Assembly: GCA_003260075.1 (NCBI GenBank)
Contig: QLIY01000037.1
Coordinates: 152,665 to 216,664 of the forward strand
Source of the DNA: Phallusia mammillata
Taxonomy: Eukaryota; Chordata; Ascidiacea; Phlebobranchia; Ascidiidae
Direction of reading: 5' to 3'
DNA length: 64,000 bases
The notes below the pieces were generated by a model. The model was not told the origin of the DNA, ran no database searches, and saw only the letters and a list, made by a program, of their open reading frames with translations. Of the stretch, positions 1 to 12,200 are shown in pieces. The position numbers and the translations under genes are program-made. How positions within the stretch are numbered: position 1 is the stretch's first letter; every line of letters begins with the position of its first letter.

Positions 1-173
1 AAGTGTAAAATCATGCTAATTGTATTTGACCCATTAGTAATAAAGGTTTCACACTCCTTTATTAAAGGAAAAAAAAAACTTGAATTATCTGGCGCTTACT
101 TGAAATTGAGTTACCACCACGATAGCCCTTGTTTAACAATAGTCTTATAAGGAACTACTGTGACGGTTTAAAG

Positions 174-531
174 CGGTGGTTCTCAATCTTATATGGATCG
201 CGTACCACCTGACAACTTTTTCTATCGTTGTGTTATACCACCAAAATCCTGTGTGAATACATAGACTAAGAGCCCATTTTCTCAACCCGGATAGCATATT
301 TAGCAATTCAAAAGAATGTCCAAAATACGAGTTTCGTTTAAACCAGGGCTGATCAGTTTTATCAGTTAAATTGCAATTTTAAATCGGATTTTTTAGGTAT
401 TAGGCTTAAAAATTAGGTATTAGGCTTAAATTCGGTGAATTAGGTATACCACAGAACGCTACTCGCTTACCACCTGAAAAGTTCCGGCGTATACCACTAG
501 TGGTACGCGTACCAAAGTTTGAGAACCACCG
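174..531. mobile_element. hAT MITE, 358 bp, in RyR intron
   Basis: Inverted ends CGGTGGTTCTCAA / TTGAGAACCACCG with the identical 8-bp target site GTTTAAAG on both sides (166-173 and 532-539). The interior repeats the words GCGTACCACC and GTATACCAC. It has no open reading frame of note. It lies in the intron upstream of the first coding exon in the window; nothing else is seen in 1-606. Confidence 0.92.
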
Positions 532-606
532 GTTTAAAGTAACGCAAGACAATAACAAATGATCTACAGGTTCCAAATCAAGTTACAATGTTTATGATTC
601 ACTCAG

Positions 607-3246
607 TTATATGATGGCAAGCGGTTACAAGCCAGCACCTATCGACTTATCGCACGTTCGGCTCACACATCAAATGGAAGAGCTGGTGGAGAAATTAGCA
701 AACAATGCACATAATGTGTGGGCAAGAGAGAGGGTCAAGCAGGGATGGACTTATGGAGTTCATCTGGTAAGTGATTTTTTGTAAAATACACAGTTTGGTT
801 CAAAAAACATGAAAATATTAACACACACAGGAAGTACTTTTTGCCACATTGATTTTATTATCCTGTCCTTTGGCCTAGCCGAGTTCTCAAACGGTCGTAC
901 ATTTGTAACGGTTCTGTGATTTCTTTGCCATGTACATAGATATTTGCACCAAATTGTAAATATTCGATCATAATACAAACATCTATTGAGAAAACCTAAC
1001 TGGAGTAAAAAACTTTGACTGTATTTTTTGTATCTAGGACGTTGGCAAAAAACGCAATCCCCGTTTAGTTCCATTTTCTTTACTCGACGATCTTGCAAAG
1101 CAGAGCAACAGGTTTGTTTGATAATTTTGTTGCGACTGCAAATTTAAGTAGTATTCATGGCGACATATTTGCATTGCACTATAGGAATTCCATTCGAGAG
1201 CTTGTTCGCACACTGATTGGACATGGGTATATGATCGAACCTCCTGATGACCGACTGAAGAAACTCGATCGAGGTGAACATTACGTTTTGCTGAGTGTAA
1301 ACCTCGTGTAAATCTACGGCAATACTAAAAAAGCCAGCATGCTATACAGATTTTACAGAAAAGCGATTGTTTCGCTTAAAAAGATTTTATTGTTTGGAAA
1401 AGTTTTTTTTTTAAGTTGCAAGAAAAGATTTAAACTGTTGTATACATATAATTCGAATCTACTGCAAGCTACAGATTGCATAGCTATAACGCATTACTGG
1501 TCGGCTATTCCATTGTAAAAGCAAGCATTTATTTATTTTAAGGTGCGAAGAACCAGGTTCAATACAACCGTATGCGAATCTACAGAGCTGAGAGAACACA
1601 TGCAGTCAGTACCAACAAGTGGTACTTCGAATTTACGGTAATAACTAGCAAGCCTTTGCTTTCTGTGCTCTGTTTTATACTGTCAACACGTTAGGGCAAT
1701 TAGCTCAAATTGTTAATAGTATCTGGATCTTGTACGGTTTATACTGAATATCGTATGTTTTATACCAGGTTGAATCACAAGGTGACGTGCGAGTGGGCTG
1801 GGCACGACCTGACTGTTCTGCTTGGGTCGATTTGGGAACAGATCAATGTGCTTACGTGTTCGACGGTGTCAACGTAAGTCAAAATTTGCAAGAATCCGGT
1901 TAATCACATAACTAGTTAGCTAAGCTTTTCATGTAATTAGGGTTATGCAATTATCTGGATTTGTCTGTATTAGGTTCCTAACGTTTAGCTCTAAGTCAAG
2001 AATAAATAATCTCCATGAAAGCAGTTTTGCAGTATAGTGTTGGACAGACATGACCTTAAAGACAAAATATTAAAGTTTCAAAACATTTGTGGGGAAGTTC
2101 AATGTTGCCAGCATTTCGTTTGTATATTGGGAAGCAGTGTTTTGTAAACCAGGCAAGTTCACAAGCAGCAGCTAACATGACAAATGTGACAGGCTCTGAA
2201 ATGGCACAACGGTTCTGAAAATTTCGGGCAACGCTGGAACATCGGTGACGTGATTGGATGCTTGTTGGACCTCAATGAACGAACTATTTGTGAGTTTCAT
2301 GCTTTGTTAAGCTGGATACAAAAGCTTTATTTTTGCCTCTCTAAAGTATTAAATGATGGAGTCTTATAACAAACACGCTTTCTGTTAACATAAAAATGTA
2401 AGCTGTAACCCTTCAACAGAGTGGTTTAATAACGGGAAAGTTTTGTGCAATTTGTAACCGAGTATATAAACATGGACATGATGCCTTGTTTGTGGTATTT
2501 GCAGCGTTTACTTTGAATGGAGAAATCCTGATTGACAGATCAGGTCAAGAGTTCGCATTTTCAAATCTTCCACCAGGAATATTTCTAGTGCCAGCGGCAA
2601 GCCTTAACACTGGTCAGAGTGCGCTGGTTAATCTTGGTCAGGTAAAAAAAGCTGTTTGTTTTTATTGTTTGTAAATTTCATGAGTGTCATTGAGGTCGGA
2701 TTAGGGAGAAAGTCTTCCCTTTGATGCACAACAAAGGAGTTTATGTTTTAATATTGAATTGTCCTAAAGTACGCTTACTCGTCTTTTGATCTTTTTTAAT
2801 GGTGTAATATAATCTTATGAGCACATATTGACACTAAAAATTGGCTATTTGAATAAGGATGTGACGACCCTCAAATACTTCACCACGATGGGACTTCAGG
2901 AAGGATACAAACCTTTTGCCGAGTAAGTTATATCTAGTTACGCAATAGTTATCAACTGTTTGGTTAAAGGATTGTGGGCAACTAGCTTGTGTAAATCATT
3001 CAAAAACCTAATGTGAGTGGTTGAAAATTGAAATAGTTTTAGCCGCAAGTTTAAAATACTTCAAAGCTCATTTTAAAACGAAGAGTCCGGTGTTTTGTAC
3101 TGTAACGTTAAGTGTTGCTAACAATCCTTATGTGATCTCAGAGGTATGAAGTCGCAAGTGGCGATTTGGTTCACCAAGAACCTTCCTTGTTTCGTCACAG
3201 TGGATGAAACCAACCGTGACATGGAAGTGATTCGAATTCCGGCCAG
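607..3246 (+). other. RYR: RyR exons 1-8: RyR repeat and SPRY2 region
   Basis: Exons 607-766, 1038-1273, 1543-1637, 1769-1873, 2193-2289, 2505-2641, 2858-2922 and 3142-3246. The first exon carries the typical repeat segment ([15 protein letters not shown], then [16 protein letters not shown]), the second half of the first RyR-repeat pair. From 1543 onward the reading follows SPRY2 with its landmarks [31 protein letters not shown] and FTLNGE. The opening exon starts after an acceptor at 605-606 with one base completing a codon, so earlier coding exons must exist outside the window. The repeat and SPRY domains sit in the cytoplasmic cap of the channel; SPRY domains serve as interaction surfaces in vertebrate RyRs. 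Confidence 0.93.
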
Positions 3247-6200
3247 GTGATTTGTTACGTATTATAGTATCATGTCATCATAGTACGTTGTAGGCATACT
3301 GAAAGCGTTATACTTAATTAGGCATTCCCATTTGGTAAGGTATACTAGAAAAATCTATAACTTATATAGCTTGCAATAGGATTGCTGGTCTGCATAGCCG
3401 CTTTAGGGTTGATCCCAGTAAAAAAAATATATGTGTCCATCTGAGTATCATCTTAATTTTTCGACAAAACTCAAATGTAGCGGCTTTTAGCAGAAATTTA
3501 AGGTAAAGGTAAAAGTCCTGACGGTCGTGGTCACGTGAGCAGACAGTCGATTTGATTGGTTGGCTTATTTCTTGTTTTAAAAGTGGATGTCGAATAGAAA
3601 CAGGAACGTCATTTGCATTTTATTTGTAAGTTATACGTGTCTTCAATTCTATTTCAGCAATCACAAACCACCGAGATTGAAGGTGTTGAATCGGCGGGCT
3701 GGTAATTCGAGCAACCTCGCTCAGCCCGCTGAATGGATTTACACACGTCTTAATATGCCGGTTAAAATGGACGAGGCCTTTACGAAAAAGTAAGTGCATT
3801 GCATTTTAAAGATATAAAAACACTGTGAGAAAAAAATACATAACTTTTTTGTCGATCTTCTAATTTTGAATAACTAGTTTGAAGCGGATATGTTACCTGC
3901 TGTTGTTCTAATTGCATGGGTACTAAACATTATTATTATTTTGTGACACTTTTCTATTGTGTTGGACTTTCTTCTTATTTCTCTTATACTTGTGATGTGT
4001 CCTTGTTTTCATTTTCTTCTTTTTCTCTTTTGCACCGCTTGCTTTCGCAGTTCGGGCCGGCTCATCAATATGTTCACAGAGAATGAGTCTATGATGGACG
4101 ATGGTGAGTAGTCGCACGGATGAATCGGTGTCGTCTTAAATATAGGCCATTTATATCATACACTCTGAATACATTTTTTTATGTTCCTGCCTTTTCACAT
4201 TTACGCCACCTTAACTGTTTTAAAATTCTGTAAAAAAGATACATGGGGTGTATTTGTTTGTAAATATAAGCAACTCACCTTAAATTTAAAGAAAAAAATT
4301 AGGCTGGTTGCTTTTTACCAACACTTCCTTACTTAGTGCAGAGAACTGATTTTTGGAACACATTTAGGAAAAGGTTTTTAGATAATTTATCTGTGGCTTA
4401 TCATTATGCAGCCAACGTCCCTGAAATATTCTTTTACTTTGTTTTAGATATCGACGGTGATTTCGAGGTTTTGCGGAAGACTGCACGAGGTGGTTTGACT
4501 CCTTCTCACGAAACAAAGCAAGAGAGACCTCATCAGCACCACCATCATCATTTAGGCGCTTCTACTTTGCCAATACCAGGTGAGATTTTAGGTCTGATGA
4601 CTTTGGCTTGAAGTTGGGAAATCAATATTGGATTCATTTATTTTTTAATTTCAAAATCGGTAAGACTTCAGGTATAAGGAACAAACAATTATGCGATGGC
4701 TGAGGTGCAGCGTTGTATGTACGTGATGTCACAATAGCCCTAAAACCTATTTTGTTTGTAAGATGCTTTTTTACAGCTGTGTTCTATTTGCAATATCTGG
4801 CCCCTTTTTGGTTGCTTGTAACACCAATAACATTTCAAAAACTAAAACCTGCCAAAAAAGGCTACGGCTAGACATACATTTAAGCGTCCGAAGATAGCGT
4901 TATAAAATTCGAACCAAATATGGTTCGATTTTTCAGGTTTTTTTTTACTTAAAATTGTTTGCAGGTCTAAAGGCTCCCAAGTTTCACTTCCGCTCTAAGT
5001 CTTCAGCTTCAGCAGCGCAAACAGCGAACAACACACCAGCTAAATCCCGTTTGACTGAGGAAGTTTTGCCTGATCAATATACGGATGTTTTATACAAGAA
5101 CGACATTGACCAGGTGACTAAAAAGTTTTTGAAAGAATATGTTGTTGCAAAAAGCCAGAACAAAAAATAGCATTATAGTTTAAAGTAGGTTTGCAGTCTA
5201 ATTCAACAAAGCTCTTTTTTCCCAGCTTCTCCACTCCACCCAGTACTCTTTTACCGTGAGAGTTTTCCCCGACCAGGAACCCGGAAGTGTATACGTAGGC
5301 TGGGTGACGTCAGACTTCCATTGGAACATGGACAAGTTTCGTCACGAAAATATTCCGTCAGTTACGTTAACATTGGGTGATGAGAAAGGCAAAGTCAGCG
5401 AAAGGTAAATAACAAAAGTCTAAGTTTTTGTGCAATTTAAACTCCTGTGAGTTTGAAGATAGTAATTGGATTCGTATTTTCATGGTTTAGAAAGGGTTTT
5501 AAACATCTGACAACAATTGTAGGATAAGGAATCGATAAAATGGGTTGGTCTAACTAACCTTCAGGTTAAACATTTTCTTTTTGGTCAGTTTCTTTATTTC
5601 CTTAGGTTTCCTTTTGGCTTTCGCGTTAGTAAAAAGTTACCACATTTTATTGATTTTTTTGCCTTAAATTGGACTCTAACTTCTAGCGGTTTTGCATAAC
5701 CTTACAACTTGCTTTGCCACTTACTTTAAATTGTTGCATTTCGCTTTCAATGTTCCTTTTTTTATCGGCCTCTTTTCAGCATCAAGCGATCTAACTGTTA
5801 TGTAATCTGGTGTGGCGACCTTCACCAACACGTCGCAAACGGCCAATCAAACAACGGCTTACTGGTCACGTGCATGGTTGACATAGCAACAGGTTTATTG
5901 ACATTCAGTGTCAATGGAAAGGACCTACGTGTGTTTTATCAGGTAAGGAGAAGTTTTTATGTTGTTGGTGATTATTAAAAGGGGATTTGAATCCAGGGGA
6001 AACTTTTGTTTCAAATGTTGATTTGTTTTGATTTTCAGGTTGAACCCGGTGTTATGTTGTATCCTGCGGTATTTGCACTTCCATCTGCTCAATCTGTCTT
6101 CCAGTACGAGCTGGGAAGATCAAAGGTACGTCCACACATAACAATTATATACTTTGTAATTATAACTTCTTTTCTCTGCATAGAACTGCATGCCACTGTC

Positions 6201-9200
6201 AGCTGCTGTATTCGAGTGTGAACGCAAAAACGTCATTCCCCAATGCCCGCCGCGATTGGTCGTCCAGTCCTTGGCTCGTGTCACGTGGACTCGCATGCCG
6301 ACACGCTTGATTAACGCCGAGTGTCGCCGGGAGCTGGAGAGATCGAAGGGATGGACTGCTGAGCTGAGAACGACTGATGCAAACTACGATGCTTGTAAGT
6401 GTAAAGTGATAAAACTACTGATGTAAGCGGTTTTCTGCCAAGAGAGACTGGTGTTCTAAAGCTCGTGGGTGCGAAAATATATTATAGAAGTTATGAAAAC
6501 CCACTGGCTAATTGCACTCGTTTAGTACGCGTTTTAAAATTCCATTGTATATAAACATTTTTGGGCGTTTGGGTTTCAACTTCCAAACATTTAGCTTAAA
6601 ATGTTTTTTCGCATCTCTCAACTAAAAAACTGATGTGATCATGAATTGACTTCTTACAAATGTGTTTGTCCATAACTCTGCAAAACTGTCATTAGTATAA
6701 TTGTCTGTTCTTGATTTTTTAGACAACATGGCCGTCCTGCACATCCCTGAGGAAAACCGATGCGTGGATTTGCTCGAGTTGAGTGAAAACAACGCCTTAC
6801 TCGACTTCCACGAGCACACACTCAAACTCTACTGTGCCTTGTGTGCTCTTGGGAACAGCCGAGTAGCCCATGTATTGAGCAGGTAGGTCTTTAAGAGATT
6901 TTAAAACCAACTTAAATTTAAGAAAAACGTATTTTTTGCAAACCCTTATCCCAGTGTTTTTCTTTAAAGAAGATATTTGATAAATTGTAATGAAAATAAC
7001 AAAAATAGAAAATTGGTCGCCAAAAAACAATGAGAAAACGCGCTTTGGAGAAAATAAGTGCCTTGAGCGTTTCATTTTTGGTTTCAGGCAAGTTTGGTTT
7101 TCGAAGTATGATATTTTTGTACATTGCAATTGTTATATATTTTTCAGCTATGTTGACCAGAGACAGATGATGTACATCGTCAAAAATTCAACACTGGTTG
7201 GTTCCATGAGAGCAGCGTTTCACGATTTGCTCATTGAGATGCATCTTGCTCCTCACGCTAATGCAAGGTAAGCCTCTAATACGTACTGTAAAAATGTTGA
7301 TATACTTTTGAGGCGCAGTTTAATCACACTTTACATGCTAGACATATACATGGTCGTTGTATTTAATTCTGGGTTGTAAAGTTCATGTTTTCTTTCACCA
7401 AGCAAAATAGACTCAATGCAACCACCAACATTTTTTGTCCCTTTAAACATTAAAAAAACAAGTTTATAACTAAACTTTTTCTCCATTTTTTTCCATCGTA
7501 GACGGAACACTCAAAACGAGTACATCTTTCCACTGAACGACTCAACGCGATCTGTGGGTTTATTCGAGGGACCAGACAAATACACACCAGGTTTGCCAGG
7601 GGTTGGCGTCGGTTCTTCACTAAGACCTCGTATGCATTGGTCGACCACCGACTTTGTTACCAGGTAAGCATTGATTAGTGACTTGTACATTGGACATCGG
7701 GTTGCCTATAAGGTTCACTGGACTGTGTTGATTTAAAAACCAAGAGTAGAGAAAGCTTGTACATAATGAATACATTATATTACTGCTGTTAAAAAAATCG
7801 CTGTTGTCATCATCACTGCAATTTATTTACTGTATACAGACTAATTCTGATAATTTTTTGATCCGGCTAAATGGATGGGGATCGTAAAGCCCAACCGCAG
7901 TCATTTGTTCGTCCTGTAAATCGTTAATGGCATAAAGAACTCGGCAAATTCGTTACGCGATTAGCCGGATTCGCCTGTACAAGTTTTTAGCAAAGCGTAT
8001 GTTTAGGTGTTTGTTGTAAGGTTACAGTGGTATAATGTTGTCGCTGAAAAAGTTGGATTTTTGAAGTTGATGTGAGTTATTAACGTGCCTAAACGATTAC
8101 TGCAGCTTGGAGGAAGCTTACAGTCGCCCCGTCGACGTTCCTGAGTTCCCATTGGACGCTCTTCGCCATCACGTGATCAACCAGCTGGAGGACGCCGTGA
8201 CGTCACTGCACCTGAATTACAAGGAAGTGACGGGATTAGCTCAGCAGCATTTGTTTGTGTCAGTCGAATTTAACTTACTTGTGTGTTTTTAAATAACCGG
8301 CAAACAATACGTGTCTTTACTGATTAGGACAAAAGAGTGGACCAAGAAGAATAATTTTACCTGTTATTGTTAAAAACGCATTTAAAAGTAACACTCGTGA
8401 AAGTAATTGGAAAAGCGTTGCAAACGCATTGATGTGCGCCGTGGATGTAGATTTTTTGCAATGAATAAAACCCAATTTTGGTAAACTGATGATCAATGGT
8501 AAACGTTTTTATTTTCATTTACAGACCACTGCTACGGCTGACGGTCACCCTTCTTACCATGGGAGTGCTCGAAGACAACGACATCAAGCGGATGTTGGTG
8601 ATGCTTGACCCCGAATGTTTTGGGAATCTTGTTACTGGAATTCATGACATTGAAGGTACCTTAGTGTTATACAAAATGACGCTCGACACGTTACATAAGT
8701 TGTTAAAACTTGTATTCCCTTGTCATTCAACTGTCGCAACAAAAAGTTTAAAGCAAACAAACTTTTGCAATTTTAGGCAACTTAAAAATGTGACTTGATA
8801 TGTCATGTATTAAAACTTGTTTTTAGCGATGTACTCTTGGCTTAGTTTTTGTCTTAACATATTAAACAGACAAAACATACATAATTGTCTTAACAGGTAA
8901 AAACATATATAATTTTTAAACATATAAAAGTACAATATTTGTGTGATCTTCCTTCCAGACTTAAAGGCATCTGTCGGTTGTGGCTTGCTTCGAATGAGTT
9001 TGGTCGAACCAGTCAAGTTGGAAGCTTGTCGTTTGCTTCATTACCTCAATGACTTGCAGTTGCGACATCGAGTTGAAGCTCTTGTGTCATTTTCTACACT
9101 CATTGTTTCCAAACTTCAACAAGTAAGTCCCCACAAATGACGAGAATTTGTATTTTTTTTTCGGTAAAACTTTTTACCGTTCTACGTACTCCGGCTTTTT

Positions 9201-12200
9201 TTGTGCCAACAGGCCGAAAATGATTTATAATGACTTTAATAAATAAGTTACGACACTGTAAACACCATTATACAATATGTGCAAAATAACAAACAAACAC
9301 CAAAAATAGTTGGTGATTACTCATTACTTACACCAAAAAAGACAACTCAGCCAGCCTTGTTTGCTCTGTTTTGATAATAAAGCATAAACTGTCATATACT
9401 ATTGTTTTGCAGGACCAACGCAGCAGATACCAATCTGTCATGGAAGCATTAAACATGTCAGCAGCGATGACCGCTAAAATGACCAAGGAATTTCGATCAC
9501 CACCGAATGACCAGATGGCTCTGCTGCTAAGGTAATTTAACATGTAAAACGAAATTTGGCAAATTCAATCAGCAATGACGATATACCTGACGATATAAGA
9601 ACGCCATAGTATACACCAAACCGGTAAAGGCGTTGTACCGAATCGAGTCGGTCTCCCAGACATTCCCACAAGCAAGTCATTGGATTCAAAAAACTAGCCT
9701 GTGGTGGGATTCGAACCCGCGACTTCGAACCCGCGACAGGAGCCTACACAGGACTGGCGCTCTACCAACTGAGCAAACATAAATGTTTATCAGAGCATGT
9801 TTTAGAGTTCGTGACATTTGAATGAGACAAAAAATAAGCCAAGCCAAAGACAAAATGAAACATGTAGATTAATTTCGTATTTAGTCACCCACCTTTTGTC
9901 TAGAAAAACAAATTTGTTTAATACAATCAAGATAAGTGCTCAAATTTTATATCCTCCGACTTTGGTGTCAAGAAACTTTAAACAAAAAATAGAGTTTGTC
10001 AATTTAACGGCACTTTTGTGTCAACAGTTTCAAGTCGGAGGACAGCGAAGGAGAATGTCCCCTGCCTGACGAGATTCGCGACATCGTGTGGAATTTTCAC
10101 ATGGACATGTTATGTCATTGTGGTGAATATGCGGATGGAGAGACAGAAGAAGTGAAAGAGGTCTGGACGTTTTTCGAACAAAATAAGATATAATTTGCCT
10201 TCATGTCTTTCAGCAATTTGTATGTGCCTAAGTTTTGCACAAATATAACATACCCATATTACAGATTTTACTACAGTGGCCCTACAAAAAAATATGTTTT
10301 CAACGTGCAGTGTAAACGGTATTCCAATGACTTTTTATATTGCTGTATTACCACTAGTGCAGTACAACGACGTTTAAAAAACTTCTACTGAAATATCGTA
10401 AATTAATATCACCCATGCATTCTTCCTTACACTGCTTTTTGAAACACATCAAAAACTGATTATAATTTGCTAACAGGAATCGTATGGTAACCGACTTAAA
10501 TCGCTTCTCTCGCGAGTTCTACGTCGCAAGACTTCAGCCTCTGCAGGCGAGAATGGCTTGTACAAAGAGAATACTGTAATCACGACATCGCCTTCGTTCT
10601 TTCGGGATTTGACCACGCAAACAATGGTGACCTGGGCCCAGGAAAAGACCATCAACGACCCAAAACTGGTCCGCGAAATTTTCTCGCTGTTGTATCGACA
10701 GTTTGACGGAATCGGAGAAGTAAGTCTTAGTTGGTCTCTTGATTCGCTTTGATTTATGGAGTATGTCGTGATCGCTGGTCTGCGTAGACTAGACGCTTCA
10801 GGACTGATCGCAGTATGAATGTATTCGTCTAAGGGTTGTGCTGTTTGCTTTAACATTTTTTCGACTCTTTTTGTTTTGTCATTATCGTGTGCCGATAAAC
10901 CTTCAATATTAATCCTAAATGCAAATTGACTGTCCGGGACTAACCATGTTTCATGTTACTAATCTAATCTTTCAGTTTTAGAAGGCAATATAAATATATA
11001 CGATTGCTGCTGTTGTATTTTTTCTTTTTTGTAGAGCATTAAACATCTCTAGTTCGTAATGTGACAAAATACATTTTATAACACAAATTATAGGGCGGTT
11101 GGGGCATTTGATCTGTCCTGACTAATTTTCGACAATCAATAACAACACGTTTGCTTTCTACAGTTAAATCGTGCGCTAAAGAAAGCTTACTGCATCAGTG
11201 CAATATCTGAGCAAGACACAATGGGTTTACTCGATGCCCTATCTCGTCTTCGATCTTTGCTCTCAGTGAAACTTGGACGTGAAGAAGAAGCTCTCATTAT
11301 CAAAGAACTCAAGTACGAGCTCATATACCTTGGTTGGTGACATAGAGTTAATGCGTTAATTATATTTTTTCTTTGTAGTAAGATAATGAACAACAAGGTG
11401 TTCTATCAACATCCCAACTTAATGAGAGTTCTCTGTATGCACGAGACTGTTATGGAAGTTATGGTCAGTGTGCTGGGTGAAGGAGATGACGATGACAACG
11501 GTAAGCTTAAGATTTGTAAGCAGGTCTAAAGTCCCGAACCTAAGAGTACACAAGCCCGAAACTCTGACTAAACCCGTTTTTAAAAGAACAAAGCCTGATT
11601 CTAGCCCAGATATTCGTGAAAATGTGGCAAAAATTACGTCGAGTGTGAATTCAGGCCCGAATTGAGTTTGTTCTATTAAACTTAAGCCCGAACCCGAAAC
11701 GGGCCCAAACAATTTTGGTAGGCTTATGCAAACTTGCAGCAAAAAGCGATTCTCTGGCTAGAGATTACACCAGAGTTGAAATATCTTACATATTTACTTT
11801 TACATTCACACCACAGTTCCCAACCAAATTTTAAACTTTTGTCGCTTTTGCCATCTAACTACTTCTAAAGTTCTGTTTTTCCTTTATGTGGGAATGTATA
11901 AAACTTATAATTAAAAAGGAACATTGTTTCAGGTGCAAAAGGTTTAACTGCTAATGCCAGGGTATAACCTGGCTTTTAAAAACATGACACATACGAAACA
12001 GAAAACCAAACAAAGTTAAAATTTATAGCAAGACCTCACGATTAATCCCCCGAAAATCCTATTGCATAACTATAAGGCGTATACGCCACACCCACAAATT
12101 GTTTTGGTGTTTATATTTATGCTTAATAGGTCAAGAGGTTCGCTTCCCACGTATGGTGGCAGCATGTTGTCGATTCTTGTGTTACTTCTGCCGAATTAGT

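Larger units (their letters stand above)
6184..11500 (+). other. RYR: RyR exons 16-27: junctional solenoid
   Basis: Exons 6184-6394, 6723-6882, 7148-7267, 7502-7663, 8106-8258, 8525-8655, 8959-9122, 9413-9531, 10028-10160, 10477-10719, 11164-11312 and 11379-11500. Landmarks matching vertebrate Ry[86 protein letters not shown] and METVMEV-like text. The exon ending at 8258 needs a GTCAGT donor to keep frame with 8525 (giving [11 protein letters not shown], as in other RyRs). These armadillo-like helices pass conformational signals from the cap to the core. Confidence 0.9.

Noticed and set aside
9697-9777. Functional tRNA gene
   Set aside because: Acceptor stem cannot pair, anticodon stem mismatched, T-arm duplicated.
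10470-10856. 128-codon minus-strand reading frame
   Set aside because: Antisense of RyR exon 25; no family match.
11514-11720. CCCGAA-rich stretch in a RyR intron as a telomere-like or hAT element
   Set aside because: Words are similar to the 39750 element but no matching ends or target duplication could be found.
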